Source of the DNA: JAAUTY01 sp964397305
GTDB lineage: Bacteria > Cyanobacteriota > Cyanobacteriia > Cyanobacteriales > Spirulinaceae
Length of the DNA: 64,000 nt
Direction of reading: 5' to 3'
Assembly (NCBI GenBank): GCA_964397305.1
Contig: CAYNIP010000008.1
Location: 73,731-137,730 of the forward strand
Part shown: piece after piece, positions 25,943 through 35,070 of the stretch
Layout: each line of letters starts with the position of its first letter
Numbering within the stretch: the stretch's first letter is position 1
Made by a program: the position numbers and the translations under genes
Notes under the pieces: model-generated
Told to the model about the DNA's origin: nothing
Database searches by the model: none
What the model saw: the letters and a program-made list of their open reading frames with translations, nothing else

Positions 25943-26165
25943 CTAGAACTCGGGCAGAGACGAGGGGGAGGTGGCGGAACTTGAGGAGCAAGAGCAGGCT
26001 GAGCAGGTGAATCGACCAGTGGGCGATCGCAAAGCCCCAGATTAACGCGACGCAAGCAATCCCGGCTGCCAGCAAGCGAGTCAGCTCATGGGTTGCCCGT
26101 TGATAGACAATCAGGCTCAGCAAAGCCAGGATCAGGAGTCCGAGGGGAAAAACTGGCGGTAGCAT
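25920..26165 (-). CDS. Small two-helix membrane protein, function unknown
   Basis: An 81-residue hydrophobic protein with helices at about 5-22 and 34-62 (PVFPLGLLILALLSLIVYQ; LLAAGIACVALIWGFAIAH) and a basic C-terminus. I recognise no family. Its tail overlaps the 3' end of the glycosyltransferase in convergent orientation. Hydrophobic pattern and length favour a real gene, but I see no distinctive ribosome site before the ATG. Confidence 0.55.
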   Translation of the reverse strand: MLPPVFPLGLLILALLSLIVYQRATHELTRLLAAGIACVALIWGFAIAHWSIHLLSLLLLLKFRHLPLVSARVLVSGRDRF

Positions 26166-26626
26166 CGCGGTCGCCTCCCAAGAGTTTGTCCGGCTGTAGT
26201 TCGCGCTGCCAAGAAGCTGAGGTTGGCGCGAATCTCCTCTAGCCTAACATTTCTCGCGGCCAAGCTACGGGGTCGTAAGCTGATTATTCCCAAAGCAGTA
26301 GGGTAGCTTTGAGGCCTTGCAGTTGTCGCTCAAGGGCCCCTGAACCGGGGACATCCTGCCTGGGTGTTACAGAGGCTCCCGGGGCGAGAGGCCGCTGGGC
26401 GTCTACAGCCCCCAACCCCTGTTCCCGAGGCTGGAAGCAGGGGAGCCAAAAGTCCCTCGCCCAAGGTTAGGGGCGGGATTTAGGGTGTTGGCCTTGGCGC
26501 TAGCGTGTCGGAGGCCTTAGCCTGGTTCGTGGCAACGTCGGGCTGCCAACCTGGGATGCTCCTAGCGTCGGGAGTATGTCACGATATGATGAGGCAAAGT
26601 CATTCTCAACGTTTGGTGTAGGTGTT
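26166..26626. other. 461 bp intergenic region with decayed family A repeat
   Basis: No gene is seen. About 26365-26488 resembles the core of family A (GTTAC...GCGAGAGGCCGCTGGGCGTC..., then CCCCAACCCCTGTTCCCGAGGCTGGAAGCAGGGG and GGATTTAGGGTG). Its ends and internal palindromes have diverged, suggesting an old copy. The last 60 bases, with AACGTTTGGTGTAGGTGTT, lead into the small gene that follows. Confidence 0.45.
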
Positions 26627-26749
26627 ATGGATGTCAAGCTGGTTATGGTCGTCTTGTCGGGATTATTTATCGTTACGACTCTCTACTTCGGCACCCGCAA
26701 CGGCTTCTACGATTCTGACAACTACCACGGCAACGGCTCCGCTCACTAA
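26627..26749 (+). CDS. ndhP: NDH-1 subunit P-like single-helix protein
   Basis: A 40-residue protein: MDVKLVMVVL, a single transmembrane helix to about residue 20, then FGTRNGFYDSDNYHGNGSAH. The helix followed by this Gly/Asn/Tyr-rich polar tail matches my recollection of NdhP, a small subunit that stabilises the respiratory NDH-1 complex in cyanobacteria. The alternative is another single-helix photosynthetic-membrane subunit. An AGGTGTT sequence precedes the ATG. The MBL-fold gene begins 59 bp downstream. Confidence 0.62.
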   Translation: MDVKLVMVVLSGLFIVTTLYFGTRNGFYDSDNYHGNGSAH

Positions 26750-26808
26750 AGGACTTGGCCGAGCCGGCCGCCGTTGGCGGCGGTGACGGGCGGGTTGGCC
26801 AAACCGGC

Positions 26809-28416
26809 ATGGCAGCCACGCAGACGACACTGGAAGGGCTAAGCACGACGCTCGCTTGCCTCCCCTACGGGACAGGGCGCGATCAGGAAGGCCTGTGCCT
26901 GTTGGTACGGATGGGGCCTTACCGGCTACTGCTCGACTGCGGCCGCTTGCCTCCCCTGACAGCTGAACAACCCCCCGCCGACTGGGCAATCTGCTCCCAT
27001 GCCCATGCTGACCACGCGCACGGCTTCTTGGGGCTGCACCGCCGCTACCCGCAACTGCCGATCTACACCAGTGAGCCGACGGGGACGCTGCTGACGTTGA
27101 ACTGGCCGGAGGAGGCTGTGGAGCCCTTCTGGGAGACCTTGGCTTGGCGATCGCCCCTGCAACTAGCGCCTGATTTGCAGGTGCAGCTCTTTCCTGCTGG
27201 CCACTTGCCCGGAGCGGCGGCGGTGCTCCTGGCTTACCAGACTCCGGAGCGTCCTTACACCCTGCTCTATACCGGGGATTTCTTTCTCTCCAACTCCCGC
27301 CTTGTCGAAGGGCTATCCCTGGAGTCCCTCCGCAACCTTGCCCCCGATGTGCTGATCGTGGGGGGGCGCTATGGCACAGCCCGCCATCCCCGCCGCCGTC
27401 AGTTGGAAAAGCAGTTCCTAGCCCAGATCGAAGAGGCCCTGATGCGGGACTATTCGGTGTTGCTGCCGGTTCCGCCCCTGGGCTTGGGGCAGGAAATTTT
27501 AATGCTGCTGCGATCGCACCATCAGTTCACCGGGCGCGATCTGGACATTTGGGTGGCGGGCCAGGTGGCGTCGGCCTGCGATCGCTACCTCGAGCTGCTG
27601 CCCCAACTGCCCGCAGCGGTGCAAAACTTTGCCCGCCATCAGCCCCTGTTTTGGGATGACCGCGTGCTGCCGCGCGTGCAGCGGTTCCAGCCCGACCGTA
27701 GCCTGGGGCCCACTCGTTTCCCCTGCCTGCTGCTGACCGATGATGAGCGCGCTTGGCAGGCCTGCCGCGATCGCAGTCGTTGGCTGCTGCTCCAGCCAGA
27801 AGGCCTAGACCCCGCGACCGAATTTCCTGGCTGGTCGGAGGAGCTAGCTGCCTTGCCTCAGGAATCCTACCTCCTGCCCGACCACAGCGATGGTCGCAAT
27901 ACGACCCAACTGATTCACAACATCCGGCCCCAGCACGCTGTCTTTATCCGGGGCCAGGCGGCGGATCTCGCTGACCTCACCAGCCTGGAAGAGCTACAGA
28001 GTCGCTACCAGTTGCACTCGCCGGCGGCGGGAACAGTGGTGGAGTTGCCTGTGGGCGATCGCTTCCTCCAACCCGAGACGCCCCCGGCCCGACCCTTGGA
28101 AGGCGAGATCGAAGAAACCGAGCACGGCCTTAGCATTACTCTGCCCCCATCCCTGGCTGCTAGCCCCCGCTGGGCTCATTTTGCGGATACGGGGCTTGTG
28201 GAGGCTCGCTGGCAAGGGGAGGAATTGGTGCTGCGGGGCCTCTCCCAGCGCGAGTTGCTGCGCCAGACCCAGGCCCCGCCTCTGCGGGCTGATGGGGATT
28301 GTTGCCGCCAGTGCCGCTATCAACAAGGCCAGCGCTGCGGCAACCCGCGATCGCCCCTCTACGGCTTCAAGGTCCTGCCCGAGGGCTACTGCCCCGCCTT
28401 TGCCGCGCGCTCGTAG
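26809..28416 (+). CDS. Metallo-beta-lactamase/beta-CASP-like protein with C-terminal Cys cluster
   Basis: A 535-residue protein with the MBL metal site HAHADHAHGF and LFPAGHLPGAAAV, then a later segment DHSDGRNTTQLIHNIRPQ resembling motif B of CPSF/RNase J beta-CASP nucleases. Motif C, usually VHG, is FIRG here, lacking its histidine. The C-terminus carries CCRQCRYQQGQRCG and YCPAF, a cysteine set that could bind a metal or cluster. I infer an RNA- or DNA-acting hydrolase that may be altered or inactive. The start gives MAATQTTLEGLST; a TTG further up is less likely. Confidence 0.75.
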   Translation: MAATQTTLEGLSTTLACLPYGTGRDQEGLCLLVRMGPYRLLLDCGRLPPLTAEQPPADWAICSHAHADHAHGFLGLHRRYPQLPIYTSEPTGTLLTLNWPEEAVEPFWETLAWRSPLQLAPDLQVQLFPAGHLPGAAAVLLAYQTPERPYTLLYTGDFFLSNSRLVEGLSLESLRNLAPDVLIVGGRYGTARHPRRRQLEKQFLAQIEEALMRDYSVLLPVPPLGLGQEILMLLRSHHQFTGRDLDIWVAGQVASACDRYLELLPQLPAAVQNFARHQPLFWDDRVLPRVQRFQPDRSLGPTRFPCLLLTDDERAWQACRDRSRWLLLQPEGLDPATEFPGWSEELAALPQESYLLPDHSDGRNTTQLIHNIRPQHAVFIRGQAADLADLTSLEELQSRYQLHSPAAGTVVELPVGDRFLQPETPPARPLEGEIEETEHGLSITLPPSLAASPRWAHFADTGLVEARWQGEELVLRGLSQRELLRQTQAPPLRADGDCCRQCRYQQGQRCGNPRSPLYGFKVLPEGYCPAFAARS

Positions 28417-28423
28417 CTACAGG

Positions 28424-28488
28424 GGATGTAGACGCGAACGGCTGCTCGCAGAGTGAGCCTCCGTAACGCTGGGATGTGGGATGCACCC
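28424..28488. repeat. Family B repeat, partial copy B2 (right end)
   Basis: Contains GGGGATGTAGACGCGAACGG and ends GGGATGCACCC, the right end of family B. The left half is absent or decayed. It lies in the 83 bp spacer between two convergent genes. Confidence 0.55.
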
Positions 28489-28499
28489 AGCCAAAACCC

Positions 28500-30686
28500 T
28501 CACAGCAATTCTAGGCTTTTATCCACCAGCACCTCTGCAAAGGCAAAGTCAGGAGCGGCCAACACAAACAGGGTCGTGGGCAACAGCGCAGCCCGGCGCT
28601 GTAAGGTTTCGTAGTAGGTGGCGTACTGTTCGCGCGGGGTGGCCATGCCCAAAAACACCAGATCCGCCGCCGCTGACGTGCGGTAAAGGATCTCATCAAA
28701 GGGGCGGCCGTCGGCGACGATAATCCGCGAGGTTGCGCCCACCCGCAACTCGAGCAACATCCGATCGAGATTCAGCTGCGCCGCTTGGGCCGCGGCGGCG
28801 TCCGGTACCACCAAGTTGAGGTAAATCGTTACCCCCCGCCAAGACTGGTCGTGCCGCAGCAAATAGGCCAAGAGGAGCATTAGACCGCCATTAGCTTGCA
28901 TCCCCCCCCACCAGATATCCACCCGCTGCCGTTGTCCAAATCCCTGCTCACGGTTCTCCCGCAGGATGAGGATGCTCCGGCCGGCCGCGTGAGTCTCGGC
29001 GAGCATTTGGCAATAGTCAGCCCGACAGGAAACTTGCTCACTATCTCCCAGCAATACGGTATTGGGGACAACCGCTCCCAGCCCGTAGGTTTCCACCAAC
29101 TTTTGCGCCCCCACAAACGGATTGGGGGCGGTGATCACCCGCGCCAGGGCCTGGACCCCTTGGCGTTCTAGGTAGTCGCGGAGCGTTTCTTCCAGCTCCA
29201 CCTGTTGGGCGATGGTGCGGGAGCCGCTGGGCAGCACACTGGCAACGGTAATCAGGCCGCGATTGTGGGTTAGGGCCTCGGCTAGCTCGATCAGGGCCCA
29301 GCGCTTGTGGGGAATGCCCGAAAGCACTAGGACATGGGGCCGCCAGTTTTTGGGATCATCCGCTGCCCGGTCGAGGTGGAGGATGCCGATGCGGACCAGG
29401 GCTAGCCAGAGGCCGCGCCGCACATCGCCCCAGGTGGCGGTGAGTTCCCGCCGTTGGAGCCAGAAGTAGATGCCTAGGGCAACGCCAGCAGCTAACACCG
29501 TGGCGATCGCATCGATCAGAACCATGACCGCCAGACAGCCCGCCGCCCCCACCAGCGAGAGGGACCAATGCACCGGAAACGTGGGTCGGAAGGAGGGGCT
29601 CTTGAGCAGGCCCTCAACCCCGGCGGCGACATTCAGCACCAGGTAGGTGGTGAGGAAAAACATGGTCAACACCGGGGCAATCAGGTTCAGGTCGCCCAGG
29701 CAGACCGTGGCGATCGCCACCCCCAGCGTTGCTAGGGTTCCCAGGCGGGGCTCGTCTCGCTCGCCCGTGCCCCGCCCCAGCCAACTGAGGGAACGGGGCA
29801 AGATGCCATCGCGAGCCAAGGCTTGCAGCACACGCGGCGCGCCCAAGATGCTGCCCAGGGCGCTGCTCAGCGTCGCCCCCCAGACCCCCAGCAAAATCAG
29901 CGGCCCCCAGACGGACAGGCGCATCATGATCAAGGAATCCTCCAGCAGGCTGGCCGTATCGGCCCGCAGGGCTAGCAGGAGCGGCAAGAGCATATAGATC
30001 AGGTAGCCCGTGCCCACGGCTGCCAGCGTGCCTTTGGGGATCGCCTGAGTCGGGTCGCGCAAGTCGCCGGACATACTGACCCCGGCCATGATCCCGGTGA
30101 CGGCGGGAAAGAAAACCGCGAACACGGTCCAAAACGTCACTGACGTGTCCGGAATCCCCCAGCCTTGGGGTTCAACACTGGCGATGGTGGGGCCGAAGGC
30201 TAAGGAGATCAGCGAGATAGCGATCGCCACCATGATGAAATACTGGGCCCGGATGGCAACCTCGGCCGAGGTCAGGGCGAGAACGGCCACCGCCGTGGTG
30301 GCGATGAGGCCGACGTAGAGTTGATTGAGACTGGGGAAGGCGATCGCTACACTCTCCGCAAAGCCCACCGTGTAGAGGCCGACGGAAATAGCCTGGGCAA
30401 AGTAGAGAGGAATCCCCACAGCACCCCCTGTTTCGATGCCCAGGGAGCGGCTGATCATGTAGTAAGCGCCGCCGACCCGCACCACGCGATCCGTGGCGAT
30501 CGCGCTCACCGAAAGGGCCGTGAGGAACGTGATCGACGTGGACAAGGTGACAATGACTAGGGCCCCGAGCAGGCCCACATTGCCCACCACCCAACCCAAG
30601 CGCAAGTACATGATCACGCCGAGGATGGTGAGGATGGACGGCGTGTAGACGCCACCAAACGCGCCCAGTCCAGAGGATTTAGTCAT
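28500..30686 (-). CDS. Cation-chloride cotransporter-like APC permease
   Basis: A 728-residue membrane transporter of the amino acid-polyamine-cation superfamily. It resembles the prokaryotic Na-K-Cl cotransporter (SLC12) group: a first helix with GVYTPSILTILGVIMYLRLGW, then LVIVTLSTSITFLTALSVSA and about eleven further helices. A cytosolic C-terminal domain of roughly 280 residues follows (PHVLVLSGIPHKRWALIELAE; WRGVTIYLNLVV). Substrate and ion coupling are inferred from family. I chose the ATG giving MTKSSGLGAFGG; the longer start adds an unrelated 20-residue leader. COP23 lies upstream on the same strand. Confidence 0.85.
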   Translation of the reverse strand: MTKSSGLGAFGGVYTPSILTILGVIMYLRLGWVVGNVGLLGALVIVTLSTSITFLTALSVSAIATDRVVRVGGAYYMISRSLGIETGGAVGIPLYFAQAISVGLYTVGFAESVAIAFPSLNQLYVGLIATTAVAVLALTSAEVAIRAQYFIMVAIAISLISLAFGPTIASVEPQGWGIPDTSVTFWTVFAVFFPAVTGIMAGVSMSGDLRDPTQAIPKGTLAAVGTGYLIYMLLPLLLALRADTASLLEDSLIMMRLSVWGPLILLGVWGATLSSALGSILGAPRVLQALARDGILPRSLSWLGRGTGERDEPRLGTLATLGVAIATVCLGDLNLIAPVLTMFFLTTYLVLNVAAGVEGLLKSPSFRPTFPVHWSLSLVGAAGCLAVMVLIDAIATVLAAGVALGIYFWLQRRELTATWGDVRRGLWLALVRIGILHLDRAADDPKNWRPHVLVLSGIPHKRWALIELAEALTHNRGLITVASVLPSGSRTIAQQVELEETLRDYLERQGVQALARVITAPNPFVGAQKLVETYGLGAVVPNTVLLGDSEQVSCRADYCQMLAETHAAGRSILILRENREQGFGQRQRVDIWWGGMQANGGLMLLLAYLLRHDQSWRGVTIYLNLVVPDAAAAQAAQLNLDRMLLELRVGATSRIIVADGRPFDEILYRTSAAADLVFLGMATPREQYATYYETLQRRAALLPTTLFVLAAPDFAFAEVLVDKSLELL

Positions 30687-30822
30687 GATGCTCGCGAATA
30701 AGGGGCAGCTCAGCCGGCCGGAGGCTGTCCCCCGGCCCTGCCCCAATTATTCCCCAGGACCCGAGGTTCAGGCCGGAGCTGGTCTGATCCAGGAGCGTTT
30801 GAGCGCGAGCCTAGGCGAGACC

Positions 30823-31554
30823 CTAGCGGAAGCGGTCGGGATTGAGCCGCAGGCCGGAGCCTTGCGGGACGGCCCGCAAACCCCGGCCCAACTGGGCTCC
30901 ACTGCCACCATCGGAGGGAGCCAAGAAGGGCCGCAGGTTAATCGCTCCCGGGGTGGCTAACGGGGCTGCCGGCTGGTTGCCACCGCCGAAGATTGTGCTG
31001 GGGTCAACCCCAACGGCACGGCCCAGGGCGTCGAGGAGGCTGCCGCTCCCCTGGCCGGTGAATGTATAGACCCCCTCCGTAGTCTGGCCGCTGTCAGCGA
31101 GGGTGAGATTCTGAAACACGCGATCGCGCGTCGCTAGGGCATCTTGACCGGGGGGCACGGTCAAGACAATGCGACAACTGGGGTTCATTTCCGTGGTCAC
31201 GCACACCGTGTCGTAGTTATTTTCCACGGCCGTCCGCAGTTCCGTCATGCCATCCGGTCGGTATTCTTCCAGCCGCTGGCTGATCACCTCACAGCGTCGC
31301 TGGGGGGTCCAACCGCCCCCTAGTTCTTGGGGCACGGCCCAGGGATAGGCCTGATCGGGAGCCTCGGCGGGGGCGTACATCACCGTCGGCTGGCCTTGGT
31401 ACATCTGGCAGGTGAAGCGGGGGGAGTCAGCCGTTTCTACCCGCACATCGGGGGCCGCGCTAGGGCTAGGCGGGGTATTCTGGGCCGGGGTGCGGAGGCT
31501 GACTAGCCCGAGGGCGATCGCGCTGAGCCCGAGGGCGAGGGGAAGACGTTTCAT
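30823..31554 (-). CDS. COP23-domain protein (circadian oscillating protein)
   Basis: A 243-residue protein with a signal-type N-terminus (LPLALGLSAIALGLVSL, then RTPAQN), probably exported. The COP23 domain covers about residues 45-160: RFTCQMYQGQPTVMY, RRCEVISQRLEEY, and NNYDTVCVTTEMN plus SCRIVLTVPP, with the paired cysteines usual for the domain. COP23 was described as an abundant membrane protein whose synthesis oscillates with the circadian clock; its function is unknown. The C-terminal part (about 200-243) is Pro/Arg-rich. It runs in the same direction as the cation-chloride cotransporter, 136 bp upstream of it. Confidence 0.8.
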   Translation of the reverse strand: MKRLPLALGLSAIALGLVSLRTPAQNTPPSPSAAPDVRVETADSPRFTCQMYQGQPTVMYAPAEAPDQAYPWAVPQELGGGWTPQRRCEVISQRLEEYRPDGMTELRTAVENNYDTVCVTTEMNPSCRIVLTVPPGQDALATRDRVFQNLTLADSGQTTEGVYTFTGQGSGSLLDALGRAVGVDPSTIFGGGNQPAAPLATPGAINLRPFLAPSDGGSGAQLGRGLRAVPQGSGLRLNPDRFR

Positions 31555-31618
31555 AATTGGCTGATTGGTGAAAACAACGGGGGCCAGGTCGGTTCTCGGC
31601 CCAGCAGCAACGTAAAAC

Positions 31619-33433
31619 CTATTTCAAGTCAAGCGAGGTCGAACCATCGGGTAGATCCCCTCGGGGAGGGGCGACGTGGCCAGCCGCCACCAGGTTCCCG
31701 AGCTGAACCCGCAGCGAACGCAGGCGATTGAGCGCCGCCGCCAGTTCTAGATCCCGAAAGGCCGCCCAGTCCCCCGGGAGGCGATGCGTTCCTGCGGAAC
31801 AGGCTACGCCAACGCCCAGGGCCTCCCAGCCCAATTGGTCGAGATCGGCCCGCACCGCTTGGAGGACGGCGGCGAGGGAGCGTTGCCCGTCGATGTAGTG
31901 CTGGCGGGCATACACCAGGGCCGCGCCGATCGCCCGCAGTTGGCTCCCCTCAACCAACTGGGCCACGGCCGTGAGATCGATGCACTCCTCGCCAAATTCT
32001 AGGTGCTCCGTTCCCCGGACCTTCAGCTTCACGGCCCGGCCGCCGCGACTCGGATCGATGCTCTCGGGCTGGGGAGAGCGGAGCGGGAGCGCACCAAAGG
32101 TCGGGCCGCCTTCCGGAATCCGGCCCGTGGGGTAGCGCTGGGCGATCGCCCGCAGGGCGGCGGTTACGTCCTGAGGCTGGTAGTCCTGGAGGGCGATCGC
32201 CGTGTCCGTTACCTCAAAGTAGTCGCCACTACCGCCCAGGACCAAGATCGTCGAAACACCCTGCTCGGTGTACAGCGATCGCACCTTGTCCACGAAGGGG
32301 ACGATGGGCTCCTGGGAGGGAGGGATCAGGGCCTGCATCCGGCGATCGCGCACCATGAAGTTGGTCGCCGAGGTATCCTCATCCAGCAACAACACCCGCG
32401 CCCCCGCCTCCAGGGCCTCGCAAATATTCGCCGCTTGGGAGGTGCTGCCGCTGGCCTTGGGGGTAGAAAAGTTGGTGGTGTCCTGGCCCTGGGGCAAATG
32501 ATGGATGAAGGGGGAAATGTTGACGCCGCTGATACTGCGACCGTCTTCGGCCCGGATCTTCACAGCCTGGGGATCGGTAACGACAAACTCGCGACCGTCG
32601 CCGGGGATGTGGTTGTAAACCCCCTGCTCCAGGGCCTGCAACAGCGTGGATTTGCCGTGGTAGCCACCGCCGACAATCAGGGTGACACCCTGGGGAAGGC
32701 CGAGACCGGTCACAGAGCCCCGGTGGGGGCAGGGGAGGGTCACGGCCAAAGACGGCGGCGACTGCAACGGGATCGCCCGGTCGCGCAAGGGGCGATCATC
32801 GTCGCCCCTGCGGCGGGGGAGGATCGCGCCATTGGCCACAAAGGCGACGAGACCGCGATCACGCAGGGCCTGACGCAAGGCCGTTGCATCTTCCACCGTC
32901 TCCACCTGGGCCCGCAAGGCTTGGGGATCAAGCGCCGGGTAGTAGAGGCTGGCGGCGATCACGGCCGGCAGGATTTCCGTGAGCAAGCGGGCGGCCTGGG
33001 AGCCGAGGATGCGCCGGCCCTGGGCGGGCAGACCGACGCTGAAGCGAGCGGTCACGCTGCCATCGGCCGCCACCTGGAGGGCGCTGCGGTCGAGAATCGC
33101 TTGGCTGGGAGGGGCGATCGCGATCCGGCCGCTGGAGCCCGATCCGAGGGCGCTGGTTTGGGCCTGGGCGGCCCGGGCAAAGGCGCGGGTTAAAAAATCG
33201 GCGGTGGCGATCGCCGAGGTGCGGTTACAGTAACAGCTTGGGGGCAAGGCGGCCTGGGCTGCTGGAACGTGAGCCCGCAGAGCGCTGGGAGCCGCAAAAG
33301 GGTCGCTCTGCACCCGCTCAATCCAGAGGGTAAAGTCGGGAAACTGATAGCTCTGGGCGATCGCCTGATAGGCCTTGTAGCCACGTCCCTCAAGTCCCTG
33401 AAGGCTTGTCTTCAGATCCAGCGCAGTCAACAT
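31619..33433 (-). CDS. ABC_ATPase-domain protein (PF09818-like)
   Basis: A 604-residue soluble P-loop ATPase of the ABC_ATPase family, found sporadically in bacteria with no assigned role. Features are the opening LEGRGYKAYQAI, QSDPFAAPSALRA, the Walker A region VGGGYHGKSTLLQAL (near 250), GRSISGVNISPFI, and a Walker B-like VLLLDEDTSATNFM, followed by LVLGGSGDYFEV. There are no membrane helices, so it is not a transporter component. The central half conserves the ABC fold; the C-terminal portion is specific to the family. The neighbouring cupin gene lies 18 bp upstream on the same strand and they may be one transcript. Confidence 0.82.
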   Translation of the reverse strand: MLTALDLKTSLQGLEGRGYKAYQAIAQSYQFPDFTLWIERVQSDPFAAPSALRAHVPAAQAALPPSCYCNRTSAIATADFLTRAFARAAQAQTSALGSGSSGRIAIAPPSQAILDRSALQVAADGSVTARFSVGLPAQGRRILGSQAARLLTEILPAVIAASLYYPALDPQALRAQVETVEDATALRQALRDRGLVAFVANGAILPRRRGDDDRPLRDRAIPLQSPPSLAVTLPCPHRGSVTGLGLPQGVTLIVGGGYHGKSTLLQALEQGVYNHIPGDGREFVVTDPQAVKIRAEDGRSISGVNISPFIHHLPQGQDTTNFSTPKASGSTSQAANICEALEAGARVLLLDEDTSATNFMVRDRRMQALIPPSQEPIVPFVDKVRSLYTEQGVSTILVLGGSGDYFEVTDTAIALQDYQPQDVTAALRAIAQRYPTGRIPEGGPTFGALPLRSPQPESIDPSRGGRAVKLKVRGTEHLEFGEECIDLTAVAQLVEGSQLRAIGAALVYARQHYIDGQRSLAAVLQAVRADLDQLGWEALGVGVACSAGTHRLPGDWAAFRDLELAAALNRLRSLRVQLGNLVAAGHVAPPRGDLPDGSTSLDLK

Positions 33434-33451
33434 TCCCAGCCCGTCCCCGCC

Positions 33452-33739
33452 CTAGCCAAATTGATAATGCTTCCGCACGGGCTCCGTCACCTGCCAGATG
33501 CAAGACATCCCCGCCGGAAAGGTGACAAGATCTCCCTGCCCCACCGTGACCGGCTCCCCCCCGTCAGGGGTGACGGTGACGCGCCCGGCCAGGAAGTAGC
33601 AGGTCTCGGCCTCCTCGTAGGTCCAGGGAAACTCGGAGACCTCTTTGCTCCAAGTCGGCCAGGTCAAGACGCCCAGGGCCTCGAGGCGGGCGGGGCTGGG
33701 CTGGGATTCGATGGCGATCGCGCGGGTCAGTTCACTCAC
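33452..33739 (-). CDS. Small cupin protein (DUF861/EutQ-like)
   Basis: A 95-residue single-domain cupin (EFPWTYEEAETCYFLAGRVTV, then GDLVTFPAGMSCIWQV) ending in VRKHYQFG, a typical DUF861 ending. Members bind small polar or metal ligands, but the substrate is unknown. The glutamate and histidine normally used for metal are partly replaced in this family, so catalysis is uncertain. It shares direction with the ABC_ATPase gene 18 bp further on. A family B repeat begins about 40 bp upstream of its ATG. Confidence 0.82.
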   Translation of the reverse strand: MSELTRAIAIESQPSPARLEALGVLTWPTWSKEVSEFPWTYEEAETCYFLAGRVTVTPDGGEPVTVGQGDLVTFPAGMSCIWQVTEPVRKHYQFG

Positions 33740-33777
33740 AAGAGCAGAGAAATGGGGGACTAGAGAAGGAAGCTATC

Positions 33778-33894
33778 GGGGGCATCTCCCTGGGGAGGCT
33801 CCCCTTTCGCCCGACCGGGGAGCCGGGGCCGGGGGACGTAGCCGCGCAGCGGCGGCTCGCAGCGGGAGCAAACTGGCCTGACTGAGATGCACTC
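33778..33894 (+). repeat. Family B repeat, copy B3
   Basis: Begins GGGGGCATCTCCC and ends GAGATGCACTC, an imperfect inverted pair. The interior has GGGGGACGTAGCCGCGCAGCGG, matching the family module with substitutions. No target duplication is seen. Confidence 0.6.
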
Positions 33895-34131
33895 TAGGCG
33901 GTTAATCTCGATTGTAACCCTGATGGGTTGTGGAATTGAGCCCTAGGGCCCACCGTCCCGCAGAAAGAGCAGGGCTATGCTGAAGTGGGAGCGAAGCCGC
34001 AAGTTGCCGGAGAGCCAGCACGAGCCATCGCTAGGCCCGGAGAGCGGCAAAAACGCCTCGGCCTCGCTGAGGTGCTGGCGCTCGGTCCCGTCCCCCCTCG
34101 ATCCTGGAGAACCTCTTTCTAGTGTTGTAAT

Positions 34132-34181
34132 CCTAGCCCGACCTCCTTAGCGAAGGATGCTGTTCCTGGGGCCGGGCTAGG
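34132..34181. other. Long hairpin in the cupin-DUF6544 gap
   Basis: A 9-bp outer stem (CCTAGCCCG/CGGGCTAGG) contains an inner CCTT-AGCG-AAGG hairpin, and GGTTTT follows shortly after. It could be a terminator for a plus-strand transcript or a structured RNA. Confidence 0.4.
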
Positions 34182-34263
34182 CCAACGGTTTTATGGGTAG
34201 GACGCGCGGCGGTTTTGCTCAAGCGCTTTGACCTTACGGTGGCGGGCTCTGCTGGGGAGAAAC

Positions 34264-35013
34264 TCAGCGCCAGGTTGCCTGGGTTAGGGTGGCGCGAAAA
34301 AATTCGCCTTCGCGGGTAAAGCGATCGCTCCCCAGATACCAGCCGACCCGCAGGCGAGTCGGAATCCGGTAGCCGTTGAATTGCGCGTCGGCTGCGATGA
34401 TCGCCCCAAAGTCCAGGGCCTGAAACGGGCCGCCCTCGGGGCTACCCCAACGACGGAGGTGAACCTGGGTGAGTTGCCCCGAGGGGGCGATCGTCAGGGT
34501 GAGGGGGAGAGTCTCGCCCGCGTGCTCCAGGTGGGCGATCGCCCGTTCCTCCCCCAGGCCCTCCCAGCGCACCTCCGGGCGACCCAGCACGGCGGGCAGC
34601 CAGATCAACTCCGCTAGGTAGCGACCCCGGGCCGAGCGGTCAATGTCGGGCCCCGCTGCTTGCACGACCGGCCATAGGCCCAGGAGTCGCCAATCCATCC
34701 GACCGCGACCCTCGAGGTAGCGGTCGGCGCCGCCCACGGGCAACCCCTTCACCCAGGCCGTGGCCTGCCAAATCATCCCCCGGGGCCAGTGGATCACTTG
34801 GGCAGCCCGGAAGGGATGCCAACGCTGGTTCAGTTTGATCTGGCCGTGCATTCGGAGGCGGATCGCGCTGGCCGGGGGCGTCCCGGGCGCGATCGCGTGG
34901 GCCAAGTAGGCCCGAGCCGCTGGAGGTAAATCGGCCCAGCCCTCGGGCGGGCCGGACTGGGCCTGAGGAGCGGCGGACTGCCAGAGGGCCGTGAGGGAAG
35001 GGGTCTTAGGCAC
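34264..35013 (-). CDS. DUF6544-like protein, function unknown
   Basis: A 249-residue soluble protein without signal peptide or helix. Patches such as LPPAARAYLAHAIAPG, RLRMHGQIKLNQRWHPF, VHLRRWGSPEGGPF and FNGYRIPTRLRVGWYLG look like DUF6544, a family of unknown role that may bind a hydrophobic ligand. The GTG start gives VPKTPSLTALWQSAAPQ. It is divergent from the alpha/beta-hydrolase gene with only 57 bp between starts, so shared regulation is possible. Confidence 0.7.
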   Translation of the reverse strand: MPKTPSLTALWQSAAPQAQSGPPEGWADLPPAARAYLAHAIAPGTPPASAIRLRMHGQIKLNQRWHPFRAAQVIHWPRGMIWQATAWVKGLPVGGADRYLEGRGRMDWRLLGLWPVVQAAGPDIDRSARGRYLAELIWLPAVLGRPEVRWEGLGEERAIAHLEHAGETLPLTLTIAPSGQLTQVHLRRWGSPEGGPFQALDFGAIIAADAQFNGYRIPTRLRVGWYLGSDRFTREGEFFRATLTQATWR

Positions 35014-35070
35014 GACAGGCTTTGGTGTAAGCTTTGGCTAGCACAAGCAACCAGAGGTCGCGAGCAACAG

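Larger units (their letters stand above)
33740..34263. other. 524 bp intergenic region with family B repeat and a hairpin
   Basis: No gene is supported. About 33778-33894 is family B copy B3 (listed separately). Near 34132-34181 is a hairpin, CCTAGCCCG ... CGGGCTAGG with CCTT-AGCG-AAGG inside, ending in GGTTTT, which may terminate a transcript or belong to a small RNA. The rest shows no recognisable feature. Confidence 0.45.

Noticed and set aside
32003..33193. Long open frame on the plus strand (about 396 codons) opposite the ABC_ATPase gene
   Set aside because: High G+C leaves long antisense frames; no family resemblance, and the minus-strand frame has complete ATPase motifs.
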